Positions 43,123 through 50,452 of a stretch of 64,000 bases of DNA are shown piece by piece; the first letter of the stretch is position 1; each line of letters starts with the position of its first letter. The notes under the pieces were generated by a model. It made no database searches and was not told the origin of the DNA. It was given only the letters and a program-made list of their open reading frames with translations. Source of the DNA: Nocardioides pinisoli (GTDB lineage Bacteria > Actinomycetota > Actinomycetes > Propionibacteriales > Nocardioidaceae); NCBI RefSeq assembly GCF_024199985.1, contig NZ_JANARS010000001.1, positions 770,198 to 834,197 on the forward strand, read 5' to 3'. The position numbers were made by a program, and so were the translations under genes.

Positions 43123-43977
43123 TCAGGCCACCGAGACGGCCCCGAGGCCGCGGCAGGGGAGGGCCATGGCGCCGCGGACCGCGGCGACGACCTCCCACGG
43201 CGAGAACATCACCTGCTCCCAGGTGAACCTCAGCACGGTCCAGCCGCCGATGACGAGGGCGTTGTAGCGGCGACAGTCGGCGTCGTGGTCCGCCTTGCCC
43301 GCGTGGAAGCGCCACGAGTTGGCCTCGATCGCGAGTCCGGCGAACGGCTCGGCCAGGTCGGGGTGGTAGGTCACGCGACCGATCGTCGTCTCCCACTGGG
43401 GCACCACGGCGATGCCCGCCTCCACGAGGATCGCGCGCAGCACCGACTCGAACGGGTTGGCCGCCAGCTCCGTCGCGTGGGCCACGACCCGGCGGACCCG
43501 GGGATCGCCGGACATCGCGGCCTCGAGCTCGTCGCGGGTGACGTCGCCGTGGCGGAGGGCGGAGTCGGCCACGGCGAGCGCCTCGTCGAAGGGCAGTGCG
43601 GCCGCGCAGTCGAGGACAGTGCGCACCCTGCTGGTGGCCCACCCGTCGATGTCGCGGCGCGGCACCTCGCCGACGAAGACCTCGGCCTCCACGGGACGGT
43701 CGGGTCTCCGGGCGACGCCGAGCTGCGGGTAGGGCGCCGGCCACTTCGACTCCCACCCCCAGTGCGCGGCGGCACTGAGGAGTCGCAGGTGTCCGTCGAT
43801 CTCCGCGGCGAGGCTGCGCGCGAGGTCGGCGGAGGGGAGCGCGTAGCGCCCGCGGGAGACGTGGACGACGGTGCGGTCCGCGACGGCTCGGCGCAGCCGC
43901 TTGCGGGTGGTGAGCTCGAGGAGGTCGGCCGTCGACCCGATCCCGCCGAGGCGGGTGAGTGCGGAGACGGCGTCCAT
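43123..43977 (-). CDS. DUF559 endonuclease-like protein with AbiEi-type N-terminus
   Basis: I choose ATG 43977 (MDAVSALTRLGGIGSTADLL); the 27 residues upstream in frame run through the flanking repeat. The 284-residue product has an N-terminal winged helix ending VVHVSRGRYALP, a middle domain with TSRVRTVLDCAAALPFDEAL, and a C-terminal restriction-like core: NPFESVLR (Glu about 177), HPDLAEPFAGLAIEANSW (Asp about 207, Glu about 218), then GGWTVLRFTWEQVM. This E-D-ExN pattern is that of DUF559/Vsr-like nucleases. No cognate methylase or second toxin gene is adjacent. Nearly identical repeats lie on both sides. Confidence 0.85.
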   Translation of the reverse strand: MDAVSALTRLGGIGSTADLLELTTRKRLRRAVADRTVVHVSRGRYALPSADLARSLAAEIDGHLRLLSAAAHWGWESKWPAPYPQLGVARRPDRPVEAEVFVGEVPRRDIDGWATSRVRTVLDCAAALPFDEALAVADSALRHGDVTRDELEAAMSGDPRVRRVVAHATELAANPFESVLRAILVEAGIAVVPQWETTIGRVTYHPDLAEPFAGLAIEANSWRFHAGKADHDADCRRYNALVIGGWTVLRFTWEQVMFSPWEVVAAVRGAMALPCRGLGAVSVA

Positions 43978-44025
43978 GTGTCGAGTCTGACGAGCCGTGC
44001 CGGCCATCGCGAACGGTTCTCCACA

Positions 44026-44084
44026 GGGGCCGCTCGTCGTCCGTGGTGGCCCCGACACGCCGTACGACGTCGTGCGACACGCCG
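44026..44084. repeat. Right flanking repeat of DUF559 gene 43123-43977
   Basis: A direct copy of 43052-43109: 14/14, 20/20 and 11/11 identical bases in the three blocks, with diverged 4-8 bp spacers. The centre here reads ACGACGTCGT, a perfect palindrome. It lies 49 bp upstream of the DUF559 ATG. Confidence 0.8.
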
Positions 44085-44118
44085 GTGGCTCGCCGCCGGC
44101 TGGGTCGGAGCGGCCCTG

Positions 44119-45129
44119 CTAGGTCTTGTCGACCTTCTTCATCCCCACGAGCCCCGGGCGGTAGTCGGGGTCCTCCATCTCGGCGATGGTGGGCGAGCCG
44201 AACATCGGCAGCCCCTGCTGCTTGCGCAGGAAGCCCCACACGATGGGCAGCACCACCAGCACGGCGAGGCCGATGCCGGCGATGAGCATGGGGTGGGTCT
44301 CGTCCTCGCCGAGCGGCGCCCAGCCCGACTTGTCGAGCAGCGCGACGCCGCTCATGGTGAGTACGACGACGATGCCGCGGCGGATGAACGACTGCGGCAC
44401 GCGCGGAGCGAGCATCGAGCCGATGATGGTGCCGGGCACCGAGCCGAGCACGAGCGGGACGAGGATCTCCCAGTCGATGCCGTGCAGGGCGATGTTGGAG
44501 ATCGCGGCGGCCAGCACCAGCGGCACGGCCTGCACGAGGTCGGTGCCGACGAGCTTCACCGCCGACAGCCCGGGGTAGAGCATGAGCAGGGCGATCATGA
44601 TGACCGAGCCCGAGCCGACGCTGGTGATGCCGACGAGCAGGCCGCCGAGCATGCCGACGAGCAGCGTCGGCACCACCCGGATCCGCGGGTCGTCGTCGTG
44701 GACGTGGGTGCCCGAGCGGACCCGGCGGAGGTTGACGTAGAGCCGCAGCGCGTAGGTCGCCGCCGCGAGCAGGAGCGCGAAGCCGATGCTGATCACCAGC
44801 ACGTGGTTGAGCTGGTCGGTGTCGTCGGTGAACCACGCGACGAGGTGTGGCCCGAGCAGCGCCATCGGGATCGAGCCGACCATCAGCCACAGGGCCAGGC
44901 GCATGTTGGGCGAGCCCTCGCGCTTGTGCACGATCGCGCCGCCGGTCTTGTAGATCGCGGCAGCGGTGAGGTCGGCGGTGACGACCACGGCGGGCGAGCC
45001 GACGCCGAGGAACAGCAGCGCCGGCGTCATCAGGGCGCCGCCGCCCATGCCGGTCAGGCCGACCACGATGCCGACGACGAAGCCGGCGACCAGGATCGAG
45101 AGGGCGGCGGTGGTCACCAGGTCAGCCAC
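44119..45129 (-). CDS. TauE/SafE-family sulfite/anion exporter
   Basis: A 336-residue membrane protein with two repeated halves: GFVVGIVVGLTGMGGGALMT near the N-terminus and GGLLVGITSVGSGSVIMIAL in the second half, the TauE/SafE signatures, and about eight to nine helices. Family members move sulfite, sulfoacetate or similar anions. Its start overlaps the end of the phosphatase gene by 8 bp, and that gene overlaps the APS-kinase fusion, so a sulfur-related substrate is likely. Confidence 0.88.
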   Translation of the reverse strand: MADLVTTAALSILVAGFVVGIVVGLTGMGGGALMTPALLFLGVGSPAVVVTADLTAAAIYKTGGAIVHKREGSPNMRLALWLMVGSIPMALLGPHLVAWFTDDTDQLNHVLVISIGFALLLAAATYALRLYVNLRRVRSGTHVHDDDPRIRVVPTLLVGMLGGLLVGITSVGSGSVIMIALLMLYPGLSAVKLVGTDLVQAVPLVLAAAISNIALHGIDWEILVPLVLGSVPGTIIGSMLAPRVPQSFIRRGIVVVLTMSGVALLDKSGWAPLGEDETHPMLIAGIGLAVLVVLPIVWGFLRKQQGLPMFGSPTIAEMEDPDYRPGLVGMKKVDKT

Positions 45130-45658
45130 CGGAGCCTCCCTGAGCCAACCGCGGAACGATCACACCCAACATTCTCGACATTGTGTCGGCTGCGGTGGCC
45201 GCAGCGGCCTCCCCGCGCCGGTAGGGGTCGGCGATGTCGTGCTCGCGGCGCGCCGCCGTACGACGTGCGCCGACCGCCGCGACCAGCTCGCGCCCGCGCA
45301 GGTCGGGGTGCTCCTCGACCGCGGCGGCGAACTGGCCGACCGTGAAGACCTTGCGCAGGTGCTGGGGGTACTCCTCAAGGATGAAGCTGCGGTGGGTGGC
45401 CTCCGCGGTCAGCACCAGGTCGGCCTCGGCGAGGATCGGCCCGGTCACGCGGCGGCTCGCGAATCCGGACGACGTGTCCTCGGCGAGCGTGGCGACCATG
45501 ACCTCGTCCATCGCGTGGCTGTCGAAGCCGTGGGTGCCGGCGCTGGAGAACTGCACGCCCGAGTCGGCGCCCGACAGGGCGCGCGCGGTGAGCTCGAGGT
45601 AGGGCGAGCGGCAGATGTTGGCGGTGCAGACGAAGAGCACCTTCAGCGGCTCAGCCAT
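45122..45658 (-). CDS. Low-molecular-weight protein tyrosine phosphatase
   Basis: The 178-residue product has VLFVCTANICRSPYLE at the N-terminus (Cys11, Arg17 of the CX5R loop) and the general-acid segment IADPYRRGEAA. LMW-PTPs such as Wzb dephosphorylate BY-kinases and so control capsule assembly; two candidate kinases are in the window, although this gene sits in a sulfur operon rather than beside either. It overlaps the genes on both sides by 8 bp. Confidence 0.9.
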   Translation of the reverse strand: MAEPLKVLFVCTANICRSPYLELTARALSGADSGVQFSSAGTHGFDSHAMDEVMVATLAEDTSSGFASRRVTGPILAEADLVLTAEATHRSFILEEYPQHLRKVFTVGQFAAAVEEHPDLRGRELVAAVGARRTAARREHDIADPYRRGEAAAATAADTMSRMLGVIVPRLAQGGSGG

Positions 45659-46841
45659 CCGTGCCCCGCAGGTGGAGGTAGCCGGCCTCGTCGAGCGCGA
45701 CCAGGACGTCGTCGAGCGCGTCCTCGATGGTGCGGCCGGTGGTGTCGACGCGCACGGCCGGGTCGACGGGCTCCTCGTAGGGCGAGGAGATGCCGGTGAA
45801 CTCGGGGATCTCGCCGGCGCGGGCCTTGGCGTAGAGGCCCTTGCGGTCGCGGCGCTCGCACTCCTCGAGCGGGGTGGCGACGTGGACGAGGAAGAACGCG
45901 CCCCCGGCCGCCTCGACCATCGCCTGCACCTGCTCGCGGGTCTCGGCGAACGGGGCGATCGGCGAGCAGACCGCGACGCCGCCGTGGCGGGCGATCTCGG
46001 CGGCGACCCAGCCGATGCGGCGGATGTTGGTCTCCCGGTCGGCCTTGCTGAAGGTGAGCCCGGCGGACAGGTGGCGTCGTACGACGTCGCCGTCGAGGCT
46101 GGTGACCGTGCGGCCGCCCTGCTCGAGCAGCAGGTCCATCAGGGCGCGGGCCAGCGTGGACTTGCCGCTGCCGGACAGGCCGGTGAAGAAGAGCACCAGG
46201 CCCTGCTCCTCGGGCGCGGGCTGGTCCTCGTCGACGATCGCGGCGATGGCGGCCGGGAGGTCTTGCGCTCGACCGGCGGATGGGTCCGTGAGGGCGTGGA
46301 CCGGGTCGTCGCCGGCGTAGGTCCGGACCACCTGGGCGCCGAGGGCGTGGTCGGCCTCGGCGTCGCCGTGCGCCGGGAGCGGGACCGCCACGACGGCGGC
46401 CTTGTCGAGCAGGTCGGCGGCGGCGAGCGTGGCGCGCACCAGCGCGACGGGGGAGAGCGAGGAGGTGCCGGTGCCCATCAGCGCCACGAACACGACCCGA
46501 CCCAGGCCGCGCAGCTCCTCGAGGTCGGCCTCGGAGAGCGCGTCGACGACCGGGACGAACGTCGCCCCGGCGTGCTGCTCGCGCGCCTGCGCGGGCGTGA
46601 GGTGCAGCCGGCGGAAGGGGCCGTACTGCGCGTGGGTCAGCGGCTCCAGCGAGCCGTCGGCGGCGACCCTGGCCAGCGGCAGGCCCTCGGGGTCGACGAG
46701 CTCGGCCTCCGTGGCGCCGTCCGGCAGGTCGAGGGTGACCACGCTCCCGGGCTCGTTGAATCGGGTGAGCGGGGCGTAGGCGCCGGAGACGAGGAGCTCC
46801 AGGTCGTCGAGCTCGGTCGGCGTCGGGCAGTGCTGGATCAC
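45651..46841 (-). CDS. cysC: APS kinase fused to an N-terminal ATP-sulfurylase-like domain
   Basis: The 396-residue product has a C-terminal adenylylsulfate kinase (residues about 214-390; Walker A FFTGLSGSGKSTLAR, DGDVVRRHL, NIRRIGWVAAEI) that makes PAPS. The first 200 or so residues (LLVSGAYAPLTRF, PEGLPLARVA) look like a remnant of the PUA-like ATP sulfurylase domain without its HxGH-type active motif, so they are probably non-catalytic. Start GTG 46841 has AGAGGA 7 nt upstream. It heads an operon with the phosphatase and TauE genes. PAPS could serve sulfation or assimilation. Confidence 0.88.
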   Translation of the reverse strand: MIQHCPTPTELDDLELLVSGAYAPLTRFNEPGSVVTLDLPDGATEAELVDPEGLPLARVAADGSLEPLTHAQYGPFRRLHLTPAQAREQHAGATFVPVVDALSEADLEELRGLGRVVFVALMGTGTSSLSPVALVRATLAAADLLDKAAVVAVPLPAHGDAEADHALGAQVVRTYAGDDPVHALTDPSAGRAQDLPAAIAAIVDEDQPAPEEQGLVLFFTGLSGSGKSTLARALMDLLLEQGGRTVTSLDGDVVRRHLSAGLTFSKADRETNIRRIGWVAAEIARHGGVAVCSPIAPFAETREQVQAMVEAAGGAFFLVHVATPLEECERRDRKGLYAKARAGEIPEFTGISSPYEEPVDPAVRVDTTGRTIEDALDDVLVALDEAGYLHLRGTDG

Positions 46842-46869
46842 CCGCGCATCCTCTCAGAGAGACGGGAAG

Positions 46870-46881
46870 TAGCCTGCGCCC
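46870..46881 (+). promoter_or_regulatory. -10 box of leaderless asparaginase gene
   Basis: TAGCCT (46870-46875) is 6 nt from ATG 46882. This follows the common spacing for leaderless starts in the window. Confidence 0.5.
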
Positions 46882-47847
46882 ATGTCTGTCGCTGGTCGGC
46901 CCGTCGTCGCCGAGATCGTCCGCTCCGGGTTCGTCGAGGGCCACCACTACGGCTCGATCGTGGCGCTGGCCGCCGACGGCTCGGTCGACTGGTCGGTCGG
47001 CGAGGTCGCCGCCCAGGTGCTCCCGCGGTCGAGCAACAAGCCGATCCAGGCACTCGCGATGGTCGAGCTCGGCCTCGACCTGCCGGACGACCTGCTCGCG
47101 CTGGCCTGCGCGTCGCACTCGGGGGAGCCCTTCCATATCGAGGGCGTACGCCGCACGCTCGCGTCGGCCGGTCTCGACGAGTCCGCGCTCCAGACCCCCG
47201 CCGACCACCCCTTGGACGACGACGCCCGTGAGGCCGTCGTACGAGCCGGGGGAGCGAGGGCGCCCATCCTGATGAACTGCTCGGGCAAGCATGCGGCGAT
47301 GCTCGCCACCTGCGTCGTGCGTGGCTGGGACACCAGCACCTACCTCGACCCTGCCCACCCGCTCCAGGTCGCCATCGCCGAGACCTTCGCCCGGCTCACC
47401 GGCGAGCCGGTCGAGGCCGTCGCCGTCGACGGGTGCGGTGCGCCCCTGCTGTCCACCTCGCTGACCGGCCTGGCGCGGGCGTTCTCGAGGCTGGCCACCG
47501 CGACCGAGGGCCCGCAGCGCCGCGTCGCCGACGCGATCCGGCGCCACCCGGAGTACGTCAGCGGCACCACCCGCGACGAGCTGGCCCTGCACCGGGCCGT
47601 CCCCGGGCTGATCGGCAAGGCCGGGGCGGAGTCCTGCTACGCCGTCGCGCTGCCCGACGGGCGGGCGTGGGCGCTGAAGACCGACGACGGCGCCGCGCGG
47701 GTGCGTCCGGTGCTGATGGCCGAGGCGCTGCGCCGCTCGGGCGTGCTCGACGAGGCGGGCGTGGACGCGGAGGCGGTCAGGTCAACGGGGCGGTTCGAGC
47801 TGCTCGGTGGGGGTGTCCCGGTCGGGGAGATCCGCGCCGCCTTCTGA
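46882..47847 (+). CDS. Asparaginase, PF06089 (plant/actinobacterial type II-like)
   Basis: The 321-residue product shows the PF06089 signatures: VLPRSSNKPIQALAMVELG near residue 50, LACASHSGEPFHIEGVR, NCSGKHAAMLATCVVRGWD and GCGAPLLSTSLTGLARAFS. These proteins hydrolyse asparagine to aspartate and ammonia, although the family is far less studied than AnsA/AnsB. No signal peptide is present, so it is cytosolic. Its last 66 bp overlap the 3' end of the convergent vanZ-like gene. Confidence 0.88.
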   Translation: MSVAGRPVVAEIVRSGFVEGHHYGSIVALAADGSVDWSVGEVAAQVLPRSSNKPIQALAMVELGLDLPDDLLALACASHSGEPFHIEGVRRTLASAGLDESALQTPADHPLDDDAREAVVRAGGARAPILMNCSGKHAAMLATCVVRGWDTSTYLDPAHPLQVAIAETFARLTGEPVEAVAVDGCGAPLLSTSLTGLARAFSRLATATEGPQRRVADAIRRHPEYVSGTTRDELALHRAVPGLIGKAGAESCYAVALPDGRAWALKTDDGAARVRPVLMAEALRRSGVLDEAGVDAEAVRSTGRFELLGGGVPVGEIRAAF

Positions 47848-48279
47848 GCCCGCGGGCAGCAGCCTCCGCACGAGGAGCGCGAGCAGCGCGCCGATGAGCA
47901 TGCCGAGGGTGTTGGCGACCACGTCGGCGTGGGTCGCCTGCCGCGCGTCGAGCACGACCGCCTGCGCCGCCTCGACGAGGAACGACGTCACGAACCCGAC
48001 GGCCGTCCAGTCGCGCCAGCTGGGCCGGGGCCAGAGCAGGCTGCCGAGCAGGCTCAGCGGCACGAACGCCACCACGTTGAGCATCGACTCGACGCGGCCC
48101 GGGCGGCTCAGGACCTCGGGAAGGCCGAGCCCGCGCAACGCCTCGGCGAGGTGGAAGATCGCCCAGTCCGGGCCGGTGGACGACGGCGCCAGCAGGACGA
48201 GCGCCAGCGCCCCGCCCCAGGCCGCCAGCAGCGCGCGCAGCGTCCAGCGCACGCGGGGGCTCAGGCGACGATCGGGCAC
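47782..48279 (-). CDS. VanZ-family membrane protein
   Basis: The 165-residue product has four membrane helices (LLAAWGGALALVLLAP, VESMLNVVAFVPLSLLGSLL, DWTAVGFVTSFLVEAAQAVV, TLGMLIGALLALLV) with the VanZ-typical N.V.FVP and ARQATHADVVANTLGMLIG segments. VanZ proteins can alter teicoplanin sensitivity; most chromosomal copies have no known role. It starts at GTG 48279, 6 nt after TAGGAT on the - strand. Its C-terminal tail overlaps asparaginase. Confidence 0.85.
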   Translation of the reverse strand: MPDRRLSPRVRWTLRALLAAWGGALALVLLAPSSTGPDWAIFHLAEALRGLGLPEVLSRPGRVESMLNVVAFVPLSLLGSLLWPRPSWRDWTAVGFVTSFLVEAAQAVVLDARQATHADVVANTLGMLIGALLALLVRRLLPAGSEGGADLPDRDTPTEQLEPPR

Positions 48280-48360
48280 GGGTGGATCCTAGATCGGCGT
48301 ACCCGTTTTGGGGGTGCGAACCGCCCTGCTAGCGCTGGAACACGCGTGAGCAAAGGATTT

Positions 48361-48421
48361 GTGAGAGGTCTCACCCGGTCTGCGTTTGAATTCTGCTAAC
48401 AAGTGTTAGCACAATGGGGAC
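48361..48421 (+). promoter_or_regulatory. Promoter with operator between -35 and -10, XRE-hbhA operon
   Basis: TTGAAT (48386-48391) and CACAAT (48410-48415) are spaced 18 bp, and CACAAT is 6 nt from ATG 48422. The perfect inverted repeat GCTAAC-AAGT-GTTAGC (48395-48410) fills the spacer and touches the -10, an ideal place for repression by the downstream XRE protein. A further inverted repeat GTGAGA-GG-TCTCAC lies at 48361-48374. Confidence 0.6.
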
Positions 48422-48853
48422 ATGGCCAAGGACAAGAAGACCCCGGCCAAGGTGAGCGCCAAGACGACCCCCAAGGCAACCAGCAAGACGAGCAAGGCGG
48501 TCGTCGGCTCACTCGGCACGCTGGGGGACTACCTCAGGGAGCAGCGCCTCGGCGCGCAGCTCTCGCTGCGGCAGCTCGCCGACCAGGTCGGCGTGAGCAA
48601 CCCCTACCTCAGCCAGATCGAGCGCGGCCTGCGCAAGCCGTCGGCCGAGGTGCTCCAGCAGCTCGCCCGCGCACTGCGCGTCAGCGCCGAGCAGCTCTAC
48701 GTCCGCGCCGGGATCGTCCACCCCGACCCGGGCCAGCCCGGCTCGGTCGAGCTCGCGATCCTCGCCGACACCGCACTGACCGAGCGGCAGAAGCACTCGC
48801 TGCTCGACGTCTACGCCTCGTTCCTCGCGCTCAACGAGCGCGACCAGTCGTGA
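48422..48853 (+). CDS. XRE-family regulator upstream of hbhA-like gene
   Basis: A 143-residue protein with a Lys/Thr/Ala-rich N-terminal arm (MAKDKKTPAKVSAKTTPKAT) and an XRE HTH (LGDYLREQRLGAQLSLRQLA, SNPYLSQIERGLRKPSAEVL), then a short helical tail. The gene order XRE / HBHA / DUF2516 matches mycobacterial Rv0474-Rv0476 as I recall it. It is likely autoregulatory through the inverted repeat in its promoter. The basic arm echoes the Lys-Ala tail of the next protein. Confidence 0.9.
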   Translation: MAKDKKTPAKVSAKTTPKATSKTSKAVVGSLGTLGDYLREQRLGAQLSLRQLADQVGVSNPYLSQIERGLRKPSAEVLQQLARALRVSAEQLYVRAGIVHPDPGQPGSVELAILADTALTERQKHSLLDVYASFLALNERDQS

Positions 48854-48897
48854 CCCACCCACCCACCACCCGCAGCACCCACCCGAAGGAGACCCAC

Positions 48898-49638
48898 ATG
48901 GCCACCACGAAGACCACCAAGACCACCAAGCGCGACCTCAGGACCGAGGCCCTCAAGCCCGTCCTCGCCGGCGTCGGCGTCACCGACCTCGCCGTCGAGG
49001 CCGTCCGTGAGGCCGTCGCCGACGTGCAGAAGCGCGTCGCCGCCGTGCAGAAGGACGTCACCACCCGCGTGAGCGACGTCCAGAAGACCGCCACCGACCC
49101 GAAGGCGCTGCGCAAGCAGGCCCAGGCCCGCCGCGCCGCCATCGAGGCCCGCGTCGCCGAGCTGCAGTCCGAGGCCCGCGCCTACCCCGCCAAGGTCACC
49201 ACCCAGGTCTCGACCCTGGTCGACGACAACGTGTCCGCGGCCAACGCCGCCTACGCCGACCTGGTCAAGCGCGGCGAGTCCCTCGTGGGCCGCATCCGCC
49301 GCCAGGAGTCCACCAAGGCCACCGTGTCCTCGGCCAAGACCACCGTCGCCAAGGCCAAGACCACCACCACCCAGGCCAAGAAGGCCGCCGAGGCCACCAC
49401 CGCCGCTGCCGACAAGACCGCCGCGACCAAGGTCGCCCCCAAGCCGAAGCCGACCGCCAAGAAGGCCACGCAGAAGGCCGCCGGCAAGAAGGCCGCCGCG
49501 ACCACCGCCCGCAAGACCGCGGCGAAGAAGACCGCGACCGCGCAGAGCAGCGCCAAGGCCACCGCCAGCGCCGCCACCGCCACCGCGACCAACGCGGCCA
49601 AGGCCGTCGCGGACGCCGCCGAGAAGGTCGGCGACTGA
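48898..49638 (+). CDS. HBHA-like (heparin-binding hemagglutinin) Lys/Ala-rich protein
   Basis: The 246-residue product starts at ATG 48898 (GAAGGAG upstream). Residues about 10-125 form a long amphipathic coiled coil (VREAVADVQKRVAAVQKDVT; YADLVKRGESLVGRIRR), and the C-terminal 110 residues are Lys/Ala/Pro/Thr repeats (AKKAAEATTAAADKTAATK; KKATQKAAGKKAAATTARK). This is the mycobacterial HBHA layout: coiled coil plus methylatable lysine tail that binds sulfated glycans or lipid bodies. It may be surface-bound or nucleic-acid binding here. Confidence 0.85.
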   Translation: MATTKTTKTTKRDLRTEALKPVLAGVGVTDLAVEAVREAVADVQKRVAAVQKDVTTRVSDVQKTATDPKALRKQAQARRAAIEARVAELQSEARAYPAKVTTQVSTLVDDNVSAANAAYADLVKRGESLVGRIRRQESTKATVSSAKTTVAKAKTTTTQAKKAAEATTAAADKTAATKVAPKPKPTAKKATQKAAGKKAAATTARKTAAKKTATAQSSAKATASAATATATNAAKAVADAAEKVGD

Positions 49639-49684
49639 AGAGCACAAGCCGATGAGCAGCAGCTGATGCTGTTCTGAGCCCGTG

Positions 49685-49717
49685 GGAGGCCCCCGTCCGT
49701 CAGGGCGGGGGCCTCCT
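49685..49717 (+). terminator. Hairpin after hbhA-like gene
   Basis: GGGAGGCCCCCG and CGGGGGCCTCC pair around TCCGTCAGGG, giving an 11-bp GC-rich stem between hbhA and the DUF2516 gene. No T run. Confidence 0.75.
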
Positions 49718-49738
49718 GCTGCGCGCTACCCTCTTGCT

Positions 49739-50032
49739 GTGAACATCTACGCGTTCCAGAGCACGCTGATGCTGGTGGTGCTCGTCGTGCTGCTCGCGAT
49801 CAAGGGATTCGCGTTCATCAACTCGCTGACCTACTCGGCCGAGGCCTACCAGGCGGCCGGCAAGCTGACCAAGCAGGCGTGGTGTGCGATCACTGGCCTC
49901 GGCTTCGCCGCCCAGCTCATCCTGATCGGCTCCTCACCCCTCGGGATCATCCACTTGATCTTCACGATCGCCTCGCTCGTCTACATCGCCGACGTGCGCC
50001 CGGCGCTGGCCGAGGTCACGTCCCGCCGCTGA
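49739..50032 (+). CDS. DUF2516 small membrane protein
   Basis: A 97-residue product from GTG 49739, with TACCCT (49727-49732) 6 nt upstream, so a separate leaderless transcript is likely. It has three hydrophobic helices (TLMLVVLVVLLAIKGFAFI, WCAITGLGFAAQLILIG, LGIIHLIFTIASLVYIADV), with ADVRPAL near the end as in DUF2516. The function is unknown; it is conserved downstream of hbhA in several actinobacteria. Confidence 0.88.
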   Translation: MNIYAFQSTLMLVVLVVLLAIKGFAFINSLTYSAEAYQAAGKLTKQAWCAITGLGFAAQLILIGSSPLGIIHLIFTIASLVYIADVRPALAEVTSRR

Positions 50033-50083
50033 CATTCGTCCACCCCGCTCTACCGCCCCTCCTGCCCCTCCTGTCGCGATGGG

Positions 50084-50429
50084 GGTGGCGGCGGGTTGCG
50101 TGTTGAGGTCGCCCGTAGGTGCGATGTGCCGCCACCGTGGGGGGCCGGCGCGTGGGGGGTGGCGGCGGGTTGGGTGTTGGGGTCGCCCGTAGGTGCGATG
50201 TGCCGCCATGGTGGGGGCCGGCGCGTGGGGGGTGGCGGCGGGTTGGGTGTTGGGGTCGCCCGTAGGTGCGATGTGCCGCCACGGTGGGGGCCGGCGCGTG
50301 GGGGGTGGCGGCGGGTTGCGTGTTGGGGTCGCCCGTAGGTGCGATGTGCCGCCACGGTGGGGGCCGGCGCGTGGGGGGTGGCGGCGGGTTGCGTGTTGAG
50401 GTCGCCCGAAGGTGCGATGTGCCGCCACC
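50084..50429. repeat. Five tandem ~73-bp palindrome-ended repeats
   Basis: Units begin at 50084, 50158, 50231, 50304 and 50377. Each starts GGTGGCGGCGGGTTG and ends ATGTGCCGCCA(C/T), so GGTGGCGGC pairs with GCCGCCACC over 53 bp, and CGCCCGTAGGTGCGATG is constant inside. A 20-bp linker rich in G separates units. Differences are single bases (GCGTGTTGAG / GGGTGTTGGG; CCGTAGG / CCGAAGG). The array fills the 420-bp gap between convergent DUF2516 and rmlCD genes. It is too regular, with no unique spacers, to be CRISPR. Confidence 0.9.
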
Positions 50430-50452
50430 CCGGCAGCGGGTGGTAGGACGCG

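Noticed and set aside
43052..44084. Insertion sequence
   Set aside because: The flanking repeats are direct rather than inverted, no transposase is present, and I see no target-site duplication.
43285..45345. 686-residue open frame on the + strand
   Set aside because: Shadow across the DUF559, TauE and phosphatase genes, all of which have clear families on the other strand.
50084..50429. CRISPR array
   Set aside because: Spacers are nearly identical to each other, units are 73 bp with a 53-bp palindrome-bounded core, and no cas genes are present.
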